A DNA stretch of 64,000 nucleotides, from NCBI RefSeq assembly GCF_001654915.1, contig NZ_LXEQ01000017.1; one strand, given 5' to 3'. Below the pieces are notes generated by a model. The model was not told the DNA's origin. It saw only the letters and a list, made by a program, of their open reading frames with translations, and did no database searches. The translations under genes and the position numbers were made by a program. Shown here one piece after another: positions 35,899-43,575 of this stretch; position 1 is the stretch's first letter; every line of letters begins with the position of its first letter. This DNA is from Buttiauxella ferragutiae. Lineage in GTDB: Bacteria > Pseudomonadota > Gammaproteobacteria > Enterobacterales > Enterobacteriaceae.

Positions 35899-36672
35899 AT
35901 GAGTATGGTCGATACTACCCCAGACAAAATTCAGGTTCGTGATTTGAACTTCTATTACGGTAAGTTCCATGCCCTGAAAAACATCAATCTGGATATCGCT
36001 AAGAACCAGGTTACCGCGTTCATTGGCCCGTCAGGCTGTGGCAAATCCACCCTGCTGCGTACATTTAACAAAATGTACTCGCTCTACCCAGAGCAACGTG
36101 CCGAAGGTGAAATTCTGCTGGATGGGGAAAACATCCTCACTCAGAGCCAGGATATCGCCCTGCTGCGTGCCAAAGTGGGCATGGTGTTCCAGAAGCCGAC
36201 GCCATTCCCAATGTCGATTTATGACAACATCGCCTTCGGTGTGCGTCTGTTTGAAAAGCTGTCACGCAGTGATATGGACGAACGTGTGCAGTGGGCTTTG
36301 ACCAAAGCCGCATTGTGGAATGAAACCAAAGATAAATTACACCAGAGCGGATACAGTCTCTCCGGTGGCCAGCAGCAGCGTCTGTGCATCGCGCGTGGTA
36401 TTGCGATTCGCCCGGAAGTGTTGCTGCTTGATGAACCGTGTTCAGCGCTTGACCCAATCTCTACCGGTCGCATTGAAGAGCTTATCACCGAGCTAAAAGA
36501 AGATTACACCGTGGTAATCGTGACCCACAACATGCAGCAGGCGGCACGTTGTTCAGACCACACCGCATTTATGTACCTGGGTGAGCTGATTGAATTTAGC
36601 GAAACCGACACGCTGTTTACCACGCCTGCCAAGAAGCAGACTGAAGACTACATTACTGGCCGCTACGGTTGA
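35899..36672 (+). CDS. pstB: Phosphate ABC transporter ATP-binding protein
   Basis: A 257-residue ATPase that powers phosphate import. Walker A 'GPSGCGKST' is near residue 42, the Q-loop is in 'VGMVFQKPTPFP', the signature is 'LSGGQQQRLCIARG' and Walker B 'VLLLDEPCSALD'. I use the ATG at 35899 (MSMVDTTPDKIQV), matching the family. An in-frame ATG at 35881 would add MEIKKQ. It also takes part in signalling to PhoR through PhoU. Confidence 0.96.
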   Translation: MSMVDTTPDKIQVRDLNFYYGKFHALKNINLDIAKNQVTAFIGPSGCGKSTLLRTFNKMYSLYPEQRAEGEILLDGENILTQSQDIALLRAKVGMVFQKPTPFPMSIYDNIAFGVRLFEKLSRSDMDERVQWALTKAALWNETKDKLHQSGYSLSGGQQQRLCIARGIAIRPEVLLLDEPCSALDPISTGRIEELITELKEDYTVVIVTHNMQQAARCSDHTAFMYLGELIEFSETDTLFTTPAKKQTEDYITGRYG

Positions 36673-36685
36673 TTTGGAGAACAAA

Positions 36686-37411
36686 ATGGATAGCCTCAAT
36701 CTCAACAAACACATTTCCGGCCAGTTTAACGCCGAGCTGGAATATATCCGCACTCAGGTAATGACCATGGGTGGGCTGGTGGAGCAACAGCTTTCTGATG
36801 CTATCACCGCCATGCACAATCAAGATGGCGAGCTGGCAAAGCGCGTTATCGAAGGTGATCAGAAAGTTAACATGATGGAAGTGGCGATTGATGAAGCCTG
36901 TGTGCGCATCATCGCTAAACGTCAGCCAACCGCCAGTGACTTGCGCCTGGTGATGGCCATCATCAAAACGATTTCTGAGCTGGAACGTATCGGCGACGTA
37001 GCAGATAAAATCTGCCGCACGGCGCTGGAGAAATTCTCGCAGCAACATCAGCCACTGCTGGTGAGCCTGGAATCATTAGGCCGCCACACCGTGCAAATGC
37101 TGCATGACGTGCTCGACGCGTTTGCGCGTATGGATCTCGACGAAGCGGTGCGTATCTATCGCGAAGATAAGAAAGTTGACCAGGAATATGAAGGCATCGT
37201 GCGTCAGTTGATGACTTATATGATGGAAGACTCACGCACTATTCCAAGTGTGCTGACTGCACTGTTCTGTGCGCGCTCTATCGAACGCATCGGTGACCGT
37301 TGCCAGAACATCTGTGAGTTTATTTTCTACTTCGTTAAAGGACAGGACTTCCGTCATGTCGGCGGCGATGAGCTGGATAAGCTGTTGGCTGGTAAAGACC
37401 CGAAAGAGTAA
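36686..37411 (+). CDS. phoU: Phosphate signalling regulator PhoU
   Basis: A 241-residue cytoplasmic protein of two three-helix bundles, each with an E/D-rich metal-binding motif ('RIGDVADK' and 'RIGDRCQN'). It links PstSCAB transport state to the PhoR kinase and limits toxic phosphate uptake. The ATG at 36686 (MDSLNLNKHISG) follows TTGGAGA. Last gene of the pst operon, followed by a bidirectional terminator. Confidence 0.98.
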   Translation: MDSLNLNKHISGQFNAELEYIRTQVMTMGGLVEQQLSDAITAMHNQDGELAKRVIEGDQKVNMMEVAIDEACVRIIAKRQPTASDLRLVMAIIKTISELERIGDVADKICRTALEKFSQQHQPLLVSLESLGRHTVQMLHDVLDAFARMDLDEAVRIYREDKKVDQEYEGIVRQLMTYMMEDSRTIPSVLTALFCARSIERIGDRCQNICEFIFYFVKGQDFRHVGGDELDKLLAGKDPKE

Positions 37412-37425
37412 TCATAAAACTCATA

Positions 37426-37456
37426 AAAAAACGCCAGCGAATCGCTGGCGTTTTTA
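37426..37456. terminator. Bidirectional terminator between phoU and the PTS operon
   Basis: AAAACGCCAGCG and CGCTGGCGTTTT flank a four-base loop, with A-run on the left and T-run on the right. It can serve both the pst operon and the convergent PTS operon. Confidence 0.93.
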
Positions 37457-37475
37457 TTGGTGCGTCGTTCAACGA

Positions 37476-38732
37476 TTAGCGAACGATAATGCCTAACAGA
37501 ATCCCCAGGGCACCAAAGTCAGCATCACTGAACGTGGTGTTAGCAAAGCCGATATCGCCCAGTACTGGCAGCAAGAACACTGGCAGGAAGGTAATCAGCA
37601 AGCCCTGCGCAAACGCCCCCAAAATCGCCCCTCGACGCCCGCCGGTTGCATTGCCAAACACACCTGCCGCAGCACCCACGAAGAAGTGTGGCACCACACC
37701 TGGAATAATCACCGTCATGTTCAGCAGATACAAAGCGAACATACCGATTAAACCTGCGGCAAAGCTGCTCAGGAAGCCAACCAGCACCGCGTTAGGCGCA
37801 TAAGGGAAGACGACCGGGCAATCAAGCGCAGGCTTCGCGTTCGGCACTAGCTTGTCGGAAATACCTTTGAACGCCGGAACGATCTCCGCAATTACCATAC
37901 GCACACCTTGCAGAATGATGTATACACCAGCCGCGAAAGTGATGGATTGCATGATAGAGAACATGAACCAGTTCTTACCACCGCTTAGCTCTTTCACTAC
38001 GTCTGCACCAGCAAACAGGCAGGTCACCAGGAAGATAATGCTCATGGTAAAGGAGATAGCCACTGGTGTATCACGCAAGAACAGCAGACTTTTCGGCACA
38101 TTCATGTCTTCAGTCGAGTGTTCTTTATTACCAAATTTGCTGCCGATGAACCCTGCCAGCACGTAAGACAATGTTGAGAAGTGGCCGATTGCGACGTCGT
38201 CAGAACCGGTGACTTTCTTCATGTAAGGGTGCGCAATGGCTGGGAAAAAGACCATTGCCACGCCAACTACCAAAGAGCCAACAGCAATCAGCGTTACACC
38301 GCTCATGCCTGCGGTTGCCAGGATCACAGCTACCATCATCGACATAAATAATGTGTGATGACCGGTCAGGAAGATAAATTTCCATGGTGTGAAACGGGCA
38401 ATCAATATATTGATAACCATCGCGAAGAACATGATCATCGCCATCTCTTTACCGAAGCTTTTCTGTGCGACGGAAACAATGGCTTCATTGTTTGGTACCA
38501 CACCCTGAATACCAAAGGCGTGCTGGAAAATGTTCGCAAAATCACCCAGAGAAGAAACTACCAGTCCGGCACCTGCACCTAAAATCACAAAACCCATAAT
38601 GGTTTTGACGGTGCCTTTAATGCATTCTGTGACCGGTTTTTTCTGTGCGATCAGACCAATCAAGGCGATTAGACCTACCAACACTGCTGGTTCAGAAAGC
38701 ACATCGCTCATCAAAAAACGAAAGAAATCCAT
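37476..38732 (-). CDS. PTS ascorbate-type (UlaA/SgaT family) EIIC membrane subunit
   Basis: A 418-residue membrane protein with about ten hydrophobic segments. The family traits are 'GFVILGAGAGLVVSSLGDF' near residue 50, 'FTPWKFIFLTGHHT' and 'GATGGRRGAILGAF'-like loop (here 'GNATGGRRGAILGAFAQG'). These mark the UlaA/SgcC-like permeases for ascorbate or related sugar acids and pentitols. It is shorter than typical UlaA. It forms a PTS with the two genes upstream (IIB and IIA). No catabolic gene adjoins it, so the sugar is unknown. E. coli K-12 has no such gene at this place. Confidence 0.85.
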   Translation of the reverse strand: MDFFRFLMSDVLSEPAVLVGLIALIGLIAQKKPVTECIKGTVKTIMGFVILGAGAGLVVSSLGDFANIFQHAFGIQGVVPNNEAIVSVAQKSFGKEMAMIMFFAMVINILIARFTPWKFIFLTGHHTLFMSMMVAVILATAGMSGVTLIAVGSLVVGVAMVFFPAIAHPYMKKVTGSDDVAIGHFSTLSYVLAGFIGSKFGNKEHSTEDMNVPKSLLFLRDTPVAISFTMSIIFLVTCLFAGADVVKELSGGKNWFMFSIMQSITFAAGVYIILQGVRMVIAEIVPAFKGISDKLVPNAKPALDCPVVFPYAPNAVLVGFLSSFAAGLIGMFALYLLNMTVIIPGVVPHFFVGAAAGVFGNATGGRRGAILGAFAQGLLITFLPVFLLPVLGDIGFANTTFSDADFGALGILLGIIVR

Positions 38733-38744
38733 ATCGACTCCTGC

Positions 38745-39032
38745 TTACAGTGCGCCTAATTCGGTTAATGCCACGGACAAACGTTCTTTCATGGCTTTCT
38801 TATCGATCATGTTGTCCAGTGCGACGATTTTTCCGCCTACAGACTGCGCGACTAACTGCTCGGCAATGTCTTTAGTGCCGACATAGATATCGCTTGGCGT
38901 GCCTTTAGCTGAACCGAGATCGACATGGTCGACGTCTGCATTAACGGAAAGATCTTTCAGAATGGTTTTAATGCTCATTTCCATCATCAGGCTAGTACCT
39001 AAGCCGTTACCGCAAACCACTGTAATTTTCAT
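38745..39032 (-). CDS. PTS ascorbate-type EIIB subunit
   Basis: A 95-residue IIB protein of the lactose/ascorbate fold. The phosphorylated cysteine is C7 in 'MKITVVCGNGLGTSLMME', the standard P-loop. It passes phosphate from the IIA protein to the sugar moving through IIC. It starts 15 bp after the IIA gene and ends 12 bp before IIC, so the three form one operon. Confidence 0.9.
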   Translation of the reverse strand: MKITVVCGNGLGTSLMMEMSIKTILKDLSVNADVDHVDLGSAKGTPSDIYVGTKDIAEQLVAQSVGGKIVALDNMIDKKAMKERLSVALTELGAL

Positions 39033-39047
39033 AATTGTTCCCCTGGA

Positions 39048-39491
39048 TTAATAGCGCGCAATGACGGACAAAATGTCCTGCGTTGTTTTGGCCTTCAAAA
39101 TGGCCTGAATGTCTTGTTCGTTATCGAATAACTGGGCGAGTTGGGAAATCGCTTCGATGTGGCTGGTGCTGTCAGTCGCGGCCAGCACAATCAGCAATTT
39201 CACCGGATCGTTTTCATCCGCATCAAAATTCACACCTGAAGTAATCAGCGTCAGCGCCAGTGCGAGTTTATTTGCACCTTCTTCCGGACGAGCGTGTGGC
39301 ATCGCAATGCCTGGCCCTACCACGTAATACGGACCGATAGATTCATGAGTGCGATAAATAGCGTCAACATAACGTGGTTCGATCGAACCATTTTCAATCA
39401 GCGGACGACATGAAATAGCCACGGCATCGCGCCAGTCTTTAGCCTGTTCTACGACCTGAATGACCTCTGTGGTTAATAGATTCTTTAACAT
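39048..39491 (-). CDS. PTS fructose/mannitol-fold EIIA subunit
   Basis: A 147-residue IIA protein of the PTS_EIIA_2 fold. The phosphohistidine is H66 in 'GPGIAMPHARPEEGA'. Partners are the IIB and IIC genes downstream. It is the first gene of the operon and is preceded by palindromic operators 78 bp upstream. The substrate is not deducible. Confidence 0.9.
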   Translation of the reverse strand: MLKNLLTTEVIQVVEQAKDWRDAVAISCRPLIENGSIEPRYVDAIYRTHESIGPYYVVGPGIAMPHARPEEGANKLALALTLITSGVNFDADENDPVKLLIVLAATDSTSHIEAISQLAQLFDNEQDIQAILKAKTTQDILSVIARY

Positions 39492-39567
39492 GCGACTGAT
39501 AACTCCCGATGATAATTAACAGGAGGGTAGATTTTTTGCGCAGACATTAATGTGATGGTTGTCTCAT

Positions 39568-39596
39568 TTGATAGCGCTACCTGATAGCGCTATCAA
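39568..39596 (-). promoter_or_regulatory. Putative promoter of the PTS operon
   Basis: On the minus strand TTGATA (39591-39596) and TATCAA (39568-39573) stand 17 bp apart. Both hexamers are parts of the palindromic operators, so repressor binding would block RNA polymerase directly. The -10 is imperfect. Confidence 0.5.
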
Positions 39597-39616
39597 GGAT
39601 TGTGATAGCGCTATCA
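39569..39616. promoter_or_regulatory. Tandem LacI-type operators TGATAGCGCTATCA
   Basis: Two perfect 14-bp palindromes TGATAGCGCTATCA lie at 39582-39595 and 39603-39616, with centres 21 bp (two helical turns) apart. A third, incomplete copy TGATAGCGCTAC is at 39569-39580. They lie between the divergent PTS operon and the LacI-family gene and are the obvious binding sites for that regulator. Confidence 0.85.
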
Positions 39617-39761
39617 TTTATCCCAGGTCTGACTTTGGCTATATCCAGTTCCTGCATATACAATGCGTGAGAGTTTTTGCTAACGTGATCAATAGTCTGA
39701 CGAACAGACGGTGAATTAAAAATAATGAAAACAGTTAGTTGTATTAACTCGGGGAGCCAGA

Positions 39762-40796
39762 ATGGAAAAAACGCGTAAGCGCCGAGGTACCGGGCGGGTC
39801 ACACTGCAAGAAGTTGCCAATTATGCAGGCGTTGGAACCATGACCGTTTCTCGGGCATTAAGAACGCCGGAACAGGTTTCCGATAAACTGCGCGAGAAGA
39901 TAGAGCAAGCGGTGGAAGAACTGGGTTATATCCCCAATCGGGCAGCTGGTGCGCTCGCTTCTGGCCACAGCAATACCATCGCGGTGTTGATTCCTTCCTT
40001 GATCGACAAAGCCAGTTCGCGCTTTATGCAGTCGCTGCAGCAAGTGCTGAATAAAAACGAATTCCAGTTACTGCTTGGCTGTCATGAACATAATCAGCAT
40101 AAAGAAGCTGAAATATTAATGACGCTGCTGCAAAGCAACCCGGCGGCACTGGTGATTTTTGGTTCGCAGCTGGCAGAGAAAACCTGGCAAATACTCGAAA
40201 AGGCTAACATTCCGACGATAAACGTTGTGGGTTCCCCATTTAGTCAGGCGAAGATTTCCCTCGAAACCGGCTTTTTTGAGGCCTCGCATAAACTGACGGA
40301 ACATTTGCTGGATCAGGGTTATAAAAATATCGGCTTTATTGGTGCGCATATGGACAACCGCCTGCAACGCCAGCAGCTTAATGGCTGGCATAAAGCGATG
40401 CTCAGCCGCTATCAAAACTCTGATCAAGTGATTACCACTCCGGAAGCCGCCAGCCTGCAGTTCGGGCGTTATGCATTAACTGAAATACTGCAACGCCAGC
40501 CGGATCTGGATGCGGTTATTTGCAGCCATGAAGAAATTGCCCTGGGGATTATGTTTGAGTGCCAGCGCCGCTTGCTGAAAATTCCTGGAAACATCGCAGT
40601 CGCTTGTCTTGATGGCTCTGACAGTTGCGATCAAACCCATCCGACACTAACGTCCATACGTATAGATTATAAAAAAATGGGCAAAGAGGCGGGCAAGATG
40701 CTGATTGAGTTACTAAATAACGATGATGACGATGAGTTAGATGAATCACGTGTTGAGTTGTTCAACTACCAGGTTGAATTACGTCAAAGCACCTGA
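39762..40796 (+). CDS. LacI-family regulator of the PTS operon (GntR-like)
   Basis: A 344-residue repressor. A basic N-terminus 'EKTRKRRGTGR' precedes the helix-turn-helix 'VTLQEVANYAGVGTMTVSRA' and the hinge 'GYIPNRAAGALAS', then a sugar-binding core. The helix-turn-helix with 'TMTVSR' resembles gluconate-type repressors (GntR/IdnR). An acidic stretch 'NNDDDDELDES' near the C-terminus is unusual. It is divergent from the PTS operon across operators 39569-39616, which implies that it controls the PTS and itself. Confidence 0.87.
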   Translation: MEKTRKRRGTGRVTLQEVANYAGVGTMTVSRALRTPEQVSDKLREKIEQAVEELGYIPNRAAGALASGHSNTIAVLIPSLIDKASSRFMQSLQQVLNKNEFQLLLGCHEHNQHKEAEILMTLLQSNPAALVIFGSQLAEKTWQILEKANIPTINVVGSPFSQAKISLETGFFEASHKLTEHLLDQGYKNIGFIGAHMDNRLQRQQLNGWHKAMLSRYQNSDQVITTPEAASLQFGRYALTEILQRQPDLDAVICSHEEIALGIMFECQRRLLKIPGNIAVACLDGSDSCDQTHPTLTSIRIDYKKMGKEAGKMLIELLNNDDDDELDESRVELFNYQVELRQST

Positions 40797-40807
40797 GCGC
40801 GGTCGTT

Positions 40808-40838
40808 GTAGGGCGGATAAGCTTGCGCCATCCGCCAT
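40808..40838. repeat. REP-like palindrome
   Basis: GTAGGGCGGATAAGCTTGCG followed by CCATCCGCCA forms an imperfect palindrome of the REP (PU) type between the convergent LacI-family gene and yieH. Confidence 0.8.
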
Positions 40839-40843
40839 CGTTC

Positions 40844-41509
40844 TTAAACCGTGATATTCCAACCCCGCGCACGCCACAACTCCGGCAACTGCGCTAAATC
40901 GGTAAACGTCGTTACTTTCGGGTGATCAATCGGCTGGTTGTGTGGGTCGGCGCAAAAATAGAAAACTTCCATGCCTGCGGCAATACCGGATTGCGCACCG
41001 GCCATAGAGTCATCCACCAGCACACAGTTTTTGATATCCACATTCATTGCCTCGGCGGCGTGGAACATCAGTGCCGGATCCGGTTTCCACGTCTGTATAT
41101 CGTAGCCGCTAAACAGTTTGTCCGGGAAATGGTGGAGCATGCCGGTTTTGCCCAGTGAATGCTGCATTTTGCTGACCGGGCCGTTGGAAACGATACACAT
41201 CGGCACGTTGATTTGCGCAATTAGTGCTGCTGCGCCGTCAATCTCTACCAGCTCGCTATCAAACAGACGCGAAACTTCGGCGCGATAAACCGGCTCCAGT
41301 TCATCTTTTGGCAAGTTCACTCCATAGCGGGTATTAATCGTGTCGATTATTTCGTAGAGCTTGATTCCCTTGAAAGTTTTGAAAACCTCCTCGAGCGCAA
41401 GTTCGATGCCGTATTGCGCAAACATATGCACGTAGGCTTTGGAGCAAATAACCTCACTATCGACCAGTGTGCCATCGCAGTCGAAGAACAGCGCATCTAT
41501 CCGGGACAT
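40844..41509 (-). CDS. yieH: HAD-family phosphatase YieH (6-phosphogluconate phosphatase)
   Basis: A 221-residue haloacid dehalogenase-like phosphatase. Motif I 'FFDCDGTLVDSE' has the nucleophilic Asp, motif II is 'CIVSNGP', the lysine lies in 'WKPDPALMF' and motif IV is 'LVDDSMAGAQSG'. E. coli YieH dephosphorylates 6-phosphogluconate and purine-related substrates in vitro. Convergent with the LacI-family gene and preceded by an ERIC element. Confidence 0.94.
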   Translation of the reverse strand: MSRIDALFFDCDGTLVDSEVICSKAYVHMFAQYGIELALEEVFKTFKGIKLYEIIDTINTRYGVNLPKDELEPVYRAEVSRLFDSELVEIDGAAALIAQINVPMCIVSNGPVSKMQHSLGKTGMLHHFPDKLFSGYDIQTWKPDPALMFHAAEAMNVDIKNCVLVDDSMAGAQSGIAAGMEVFYFCADPHNQPIDHPKVTTFTDLAQLPELWRARGWNITV

Positions 41510-41525
41510 ACCGCTTCCTTATTTC

Positions 41526-41650
41526 TACCCATCGCCCTTCAATATGCAGGGGTGTTGACTGCTCTCATTCACCCGAATCACTTACTTGAGTAAGTTCATC
41601 GGGATTCATTCGATTGCCGCCTACCTGCATCTTGAAGTAGCTCGGGTATA
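41526..41650. repeat. ERIC element (enterobacterial repetitive intergenic consensus)
   Basis: About 125 bp of imperfect palindrome. The outer arms CAATATGCAGG and CCTGCATCTTG pair. The central part contains ACTTACTTGAGTAAGT followed by ATCGGGATTCA, which matches the ERIC core (consensus contains AAGTAAGTGACTGGGGTGAG on the other strand). It lies between the divergent yieH and adeP. Transcribed, it would fold into a long hairpin. Confidence 0.88.
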
Positions 41651-41814
41651 AGATTAAATATCTACTTTACCCAATTTGCAGAATTTTTGCGGCACGCAAT
41701 CGTTGCCGTATAAGTAAATTCAATGAAAAAAAATTAGCGTGGGTCATTATGTTTGGGAATTTTTGGTATAGGATAACGACGGATTTTCCCTCTCAATGTT
41801 CGGAATTAACACTA

Positions 41815-43152
41815 ATGAGCCAACCACAATCTACTCCGGCCGCAAATCCGGGGCTGCTCGAGCGCGTGTTTAAACTGCGCGAACACGGCACCACGGCACG
41901 CACTGAAGTGATCGCCGGTCTTACGACCTTCCTGACGATGGTGTATATCGTTTTCGTCAACCCGCAGATCCTTGGCGCCGCTGGTATGGATACCCAGGCC
42001 GTTTTTGTCACCACCTGTTTGATTGCCGCATTAGGTAGCATCCTGATGGGTATTTTCGCCAATCTGCCAGTCGCATTGGCTCCGGCAATGGGCCTGAACG
42101 CCTTCTTCGCCTTTGTGGTGGTAGGTGCGATGGGGATTTCCTGGCAAGTTGGGATGGGTGCCATTTTCTGGGGTGCAGTAGGCCTGCTGTTGCTGACCAT
42201 TTTCCGTGTGCGTTACTGGATGATTGCCAATATTCCGGTGAGTTTGCGTGTCGGTATCACCAGCGGTATTGGTCTGTTCATCGGCATGATGGGCCTGAAA
42301 AATGCCGGGATCATCGTGGCTAATAAAGACACGCTGGTGGCCATCGGTAACCTGACTTCGCACAGCGTACTGCTTGGCGCGCTGGGCTTCTTTATCATCG
42401 CCATTCTTGCCTCGCGCAATATTCACGCTGCCGTGCTGGTGTCAATTGTAGTCACCACGCTGCTGGGCTGGATGATGGGCGACGTGCAATACCACGGTAT
42501 TGTTTCCGCGCCACCAAGCGTGCTGTCAGTTGTCGGCCAGGTTGATTTAGCCGGTTCGCTGAACATTGGTCTGGCGGGTGTTATCTTCTCCTTTATGTTG
42601 GTTAACCTGTTTGACTCATCCGGCACGCTGATTGGCGTGACAGACAAAGCCGGGCTTGCCGACGAAAAAGGGAAATTCCCACGCATGAAGCAGGCGCTGT
42701 ACGTTGATAGCGTGTCTTCAGTTGCGGGTGCATTTATCGGGACTTCTTCCGTTACCGCGTATATCGAAAGCTCTTCTGGCGTGTCTGTTGGCGGGCGTAC
42801 TGGCCTGACGGCGGTCATCGTTGGTTTGCTGTTCTTGTTGGTTATCTTCCTTTCCCCGTTAGCAGGCATGGTTCCGGCATATGCTGCAGCTGGTGCGTTG
42901 ATCTACGTTGGCGTGTTGATGACGTCGAGTTTATCGCGCGTGAAGTGGGACGACCTGACAGAAGCGGTTCCTGCGTTTATTACTGCGGTAATGATGCCTT
43001 TCAGCTTCTCAATCACCGAAGGCATCGCGCTGGGCTTCATCTCTTATTGCGTGATGAAACTCGGCACGGGCCGCTGGCGTGAAATCAGCCCATGCGTGAT
43101 TGTTGTGGCGCTGCTGTTCATTCTGAAAATCGTATTTATCGACGCACATTAA
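41815..43152 (+). CDS. adeP: Adenine:H+ symporter AdeP (YieG)
   Basis: A 445-residue inner-membrane permease of the AzgA-like NCS2 branch, with about 13 hydrophobic segments. Family landmarks are 'RTEVIAGLTTFLTMVYIVFV' at residues 29-48, 'APAMGLNAFFAFVVV' and 'FSFMLVNLFDSSGTLIGV'. It is the high-affinity adenine importer in E. coli. I start at the ATG at 41815 (MSQPQSTPAANPG); a frame opening 22 codons earlier lacks similarity. A REP element follows the stop. Confidence 0.95.
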   Translation: MSQPQSTPAANPGLLERVFKLREHGTTARTEVIAGLTTFLTMVYIVFVNPQILGAAGMDTQAVFVTTCLIAALGSILMGIFANLPVALAPAMGLNAFFAFVVVGAMGISWQVGMGAIFWGAVGLLLLTIFRVRYWMIANIPVSLRVGITSGIGLFIGMMGLKNAGIIVANKDTLVAIGNLTSHSVLLGALGFFIIAILASRNIHAAVLVSIVVTTLLGWMMGDVQYHGIVSAPPSVLSVVGQVDLAGSLNIGLAGVIFSFMLVNLFDSSGTLIGVTDKAGLADEKGKFPRMKQALYVDSVSSVAGAFIGTSSVTAYIESSSGVSVGGRTGLTAVIVGLLFLLVIFLSPLAGMVPAYAAAGALIYVGVLMTSSLSRVKWDDLTEAVPAFITAVMMPFSFSITEGIALGFISYCVMKLGTGRWREISPCVIVVALLFILKIVFIDAH

Positions 43153-43159
43153 TCGTTTT

Positions 43160-43192
43160 TGCCGGATGGCGCTTGCGCTTATCCGGCCTACG
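43160..43192. repeat. REP palindrome downstream of adeP
   Basis: GCCGGATGGCGCTTGCGCTTATCCGGC followed by CTAC is a classical REP unit, 8 bp after adeP and 21 bp before the convergent ramA stop. Confidence 0.9.
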
Positions 43193-43212
43193 AAACAGTG
43201 AACCATGGCCGG

Positions 43213-43554
43213 TTATTGTGGCTGGCTGTGGTTCTCTCTGCGATACCTGCCCGGTGGCTGATGAAAGGTGCGCGTAAATATCCGCGTAAACGTCTGCTGC
43301 GAATCAAAGCCATACTTCAGACTAATATCGTAAACCTTGTTATCGGTGTCGCGTAAATCACGCGCGGCCAGCAACAATTTGCGCTCACGAATGTATTTCC
43401 CCAGACTTTCACCTTTGTAGTGCATAAACAAACGCTGTAAGTGCCACTTCGAATACCCCGCGTGATCGGCAATATCATCAATGCGTAATGGTCGATGCAA
43501 ATTATCATCAATCCACTGAACAATCGTATCGATAACCTGAGCTGAAATCGTCAT
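43213..43554 (-). CDS. ramA: Multidrug-resistance activator RamA (AraC family)
   Basis: A 113-residue AraC/XylS activator consisting only of the two helix-turn-helix motifs ('RIDDIADHAGYSKWHLQRLF' and 'YDISLKYGFDSQQTFTRIF'). The start 'TISAQVIDTIVQWIDDNLH' and the length equal those I recall for RamA of Salmonella, Klebsiella and Enterobacter, distinguishing it from MarA and SoxS. RamA turns on acrAB-tolC and micF by binding marbox sites. It lies 21 bp downstream of romA on the same strand and so is probably co-transcribed; RamR should repress it. E. coli lacks ramA. Confidence 0.93.
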   Translation of the reverse strand: MTISAQVIDTIVQWIDDNLHRPLRIDDIADHAGYSKWHLQRLFMHYKGESLGKYIRERKLLLAARDLRDTDNKVYDISLKYGFDSQQTFTRIFTRTFHQPPGRYRRENHSQPQ

Positions 43555-43575
43555 ACATCCCCCTGCGTGGTTCGC

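Noticed and set aside
39551..39566. CRP-like site TGTGA-N6-TCTCA between the PTS operon and the LacI-family gene
   Set aside because: The second half is weak, and the position would overlap the start of the PTS transcript, which does not suit activation. I did not call it as a feature.
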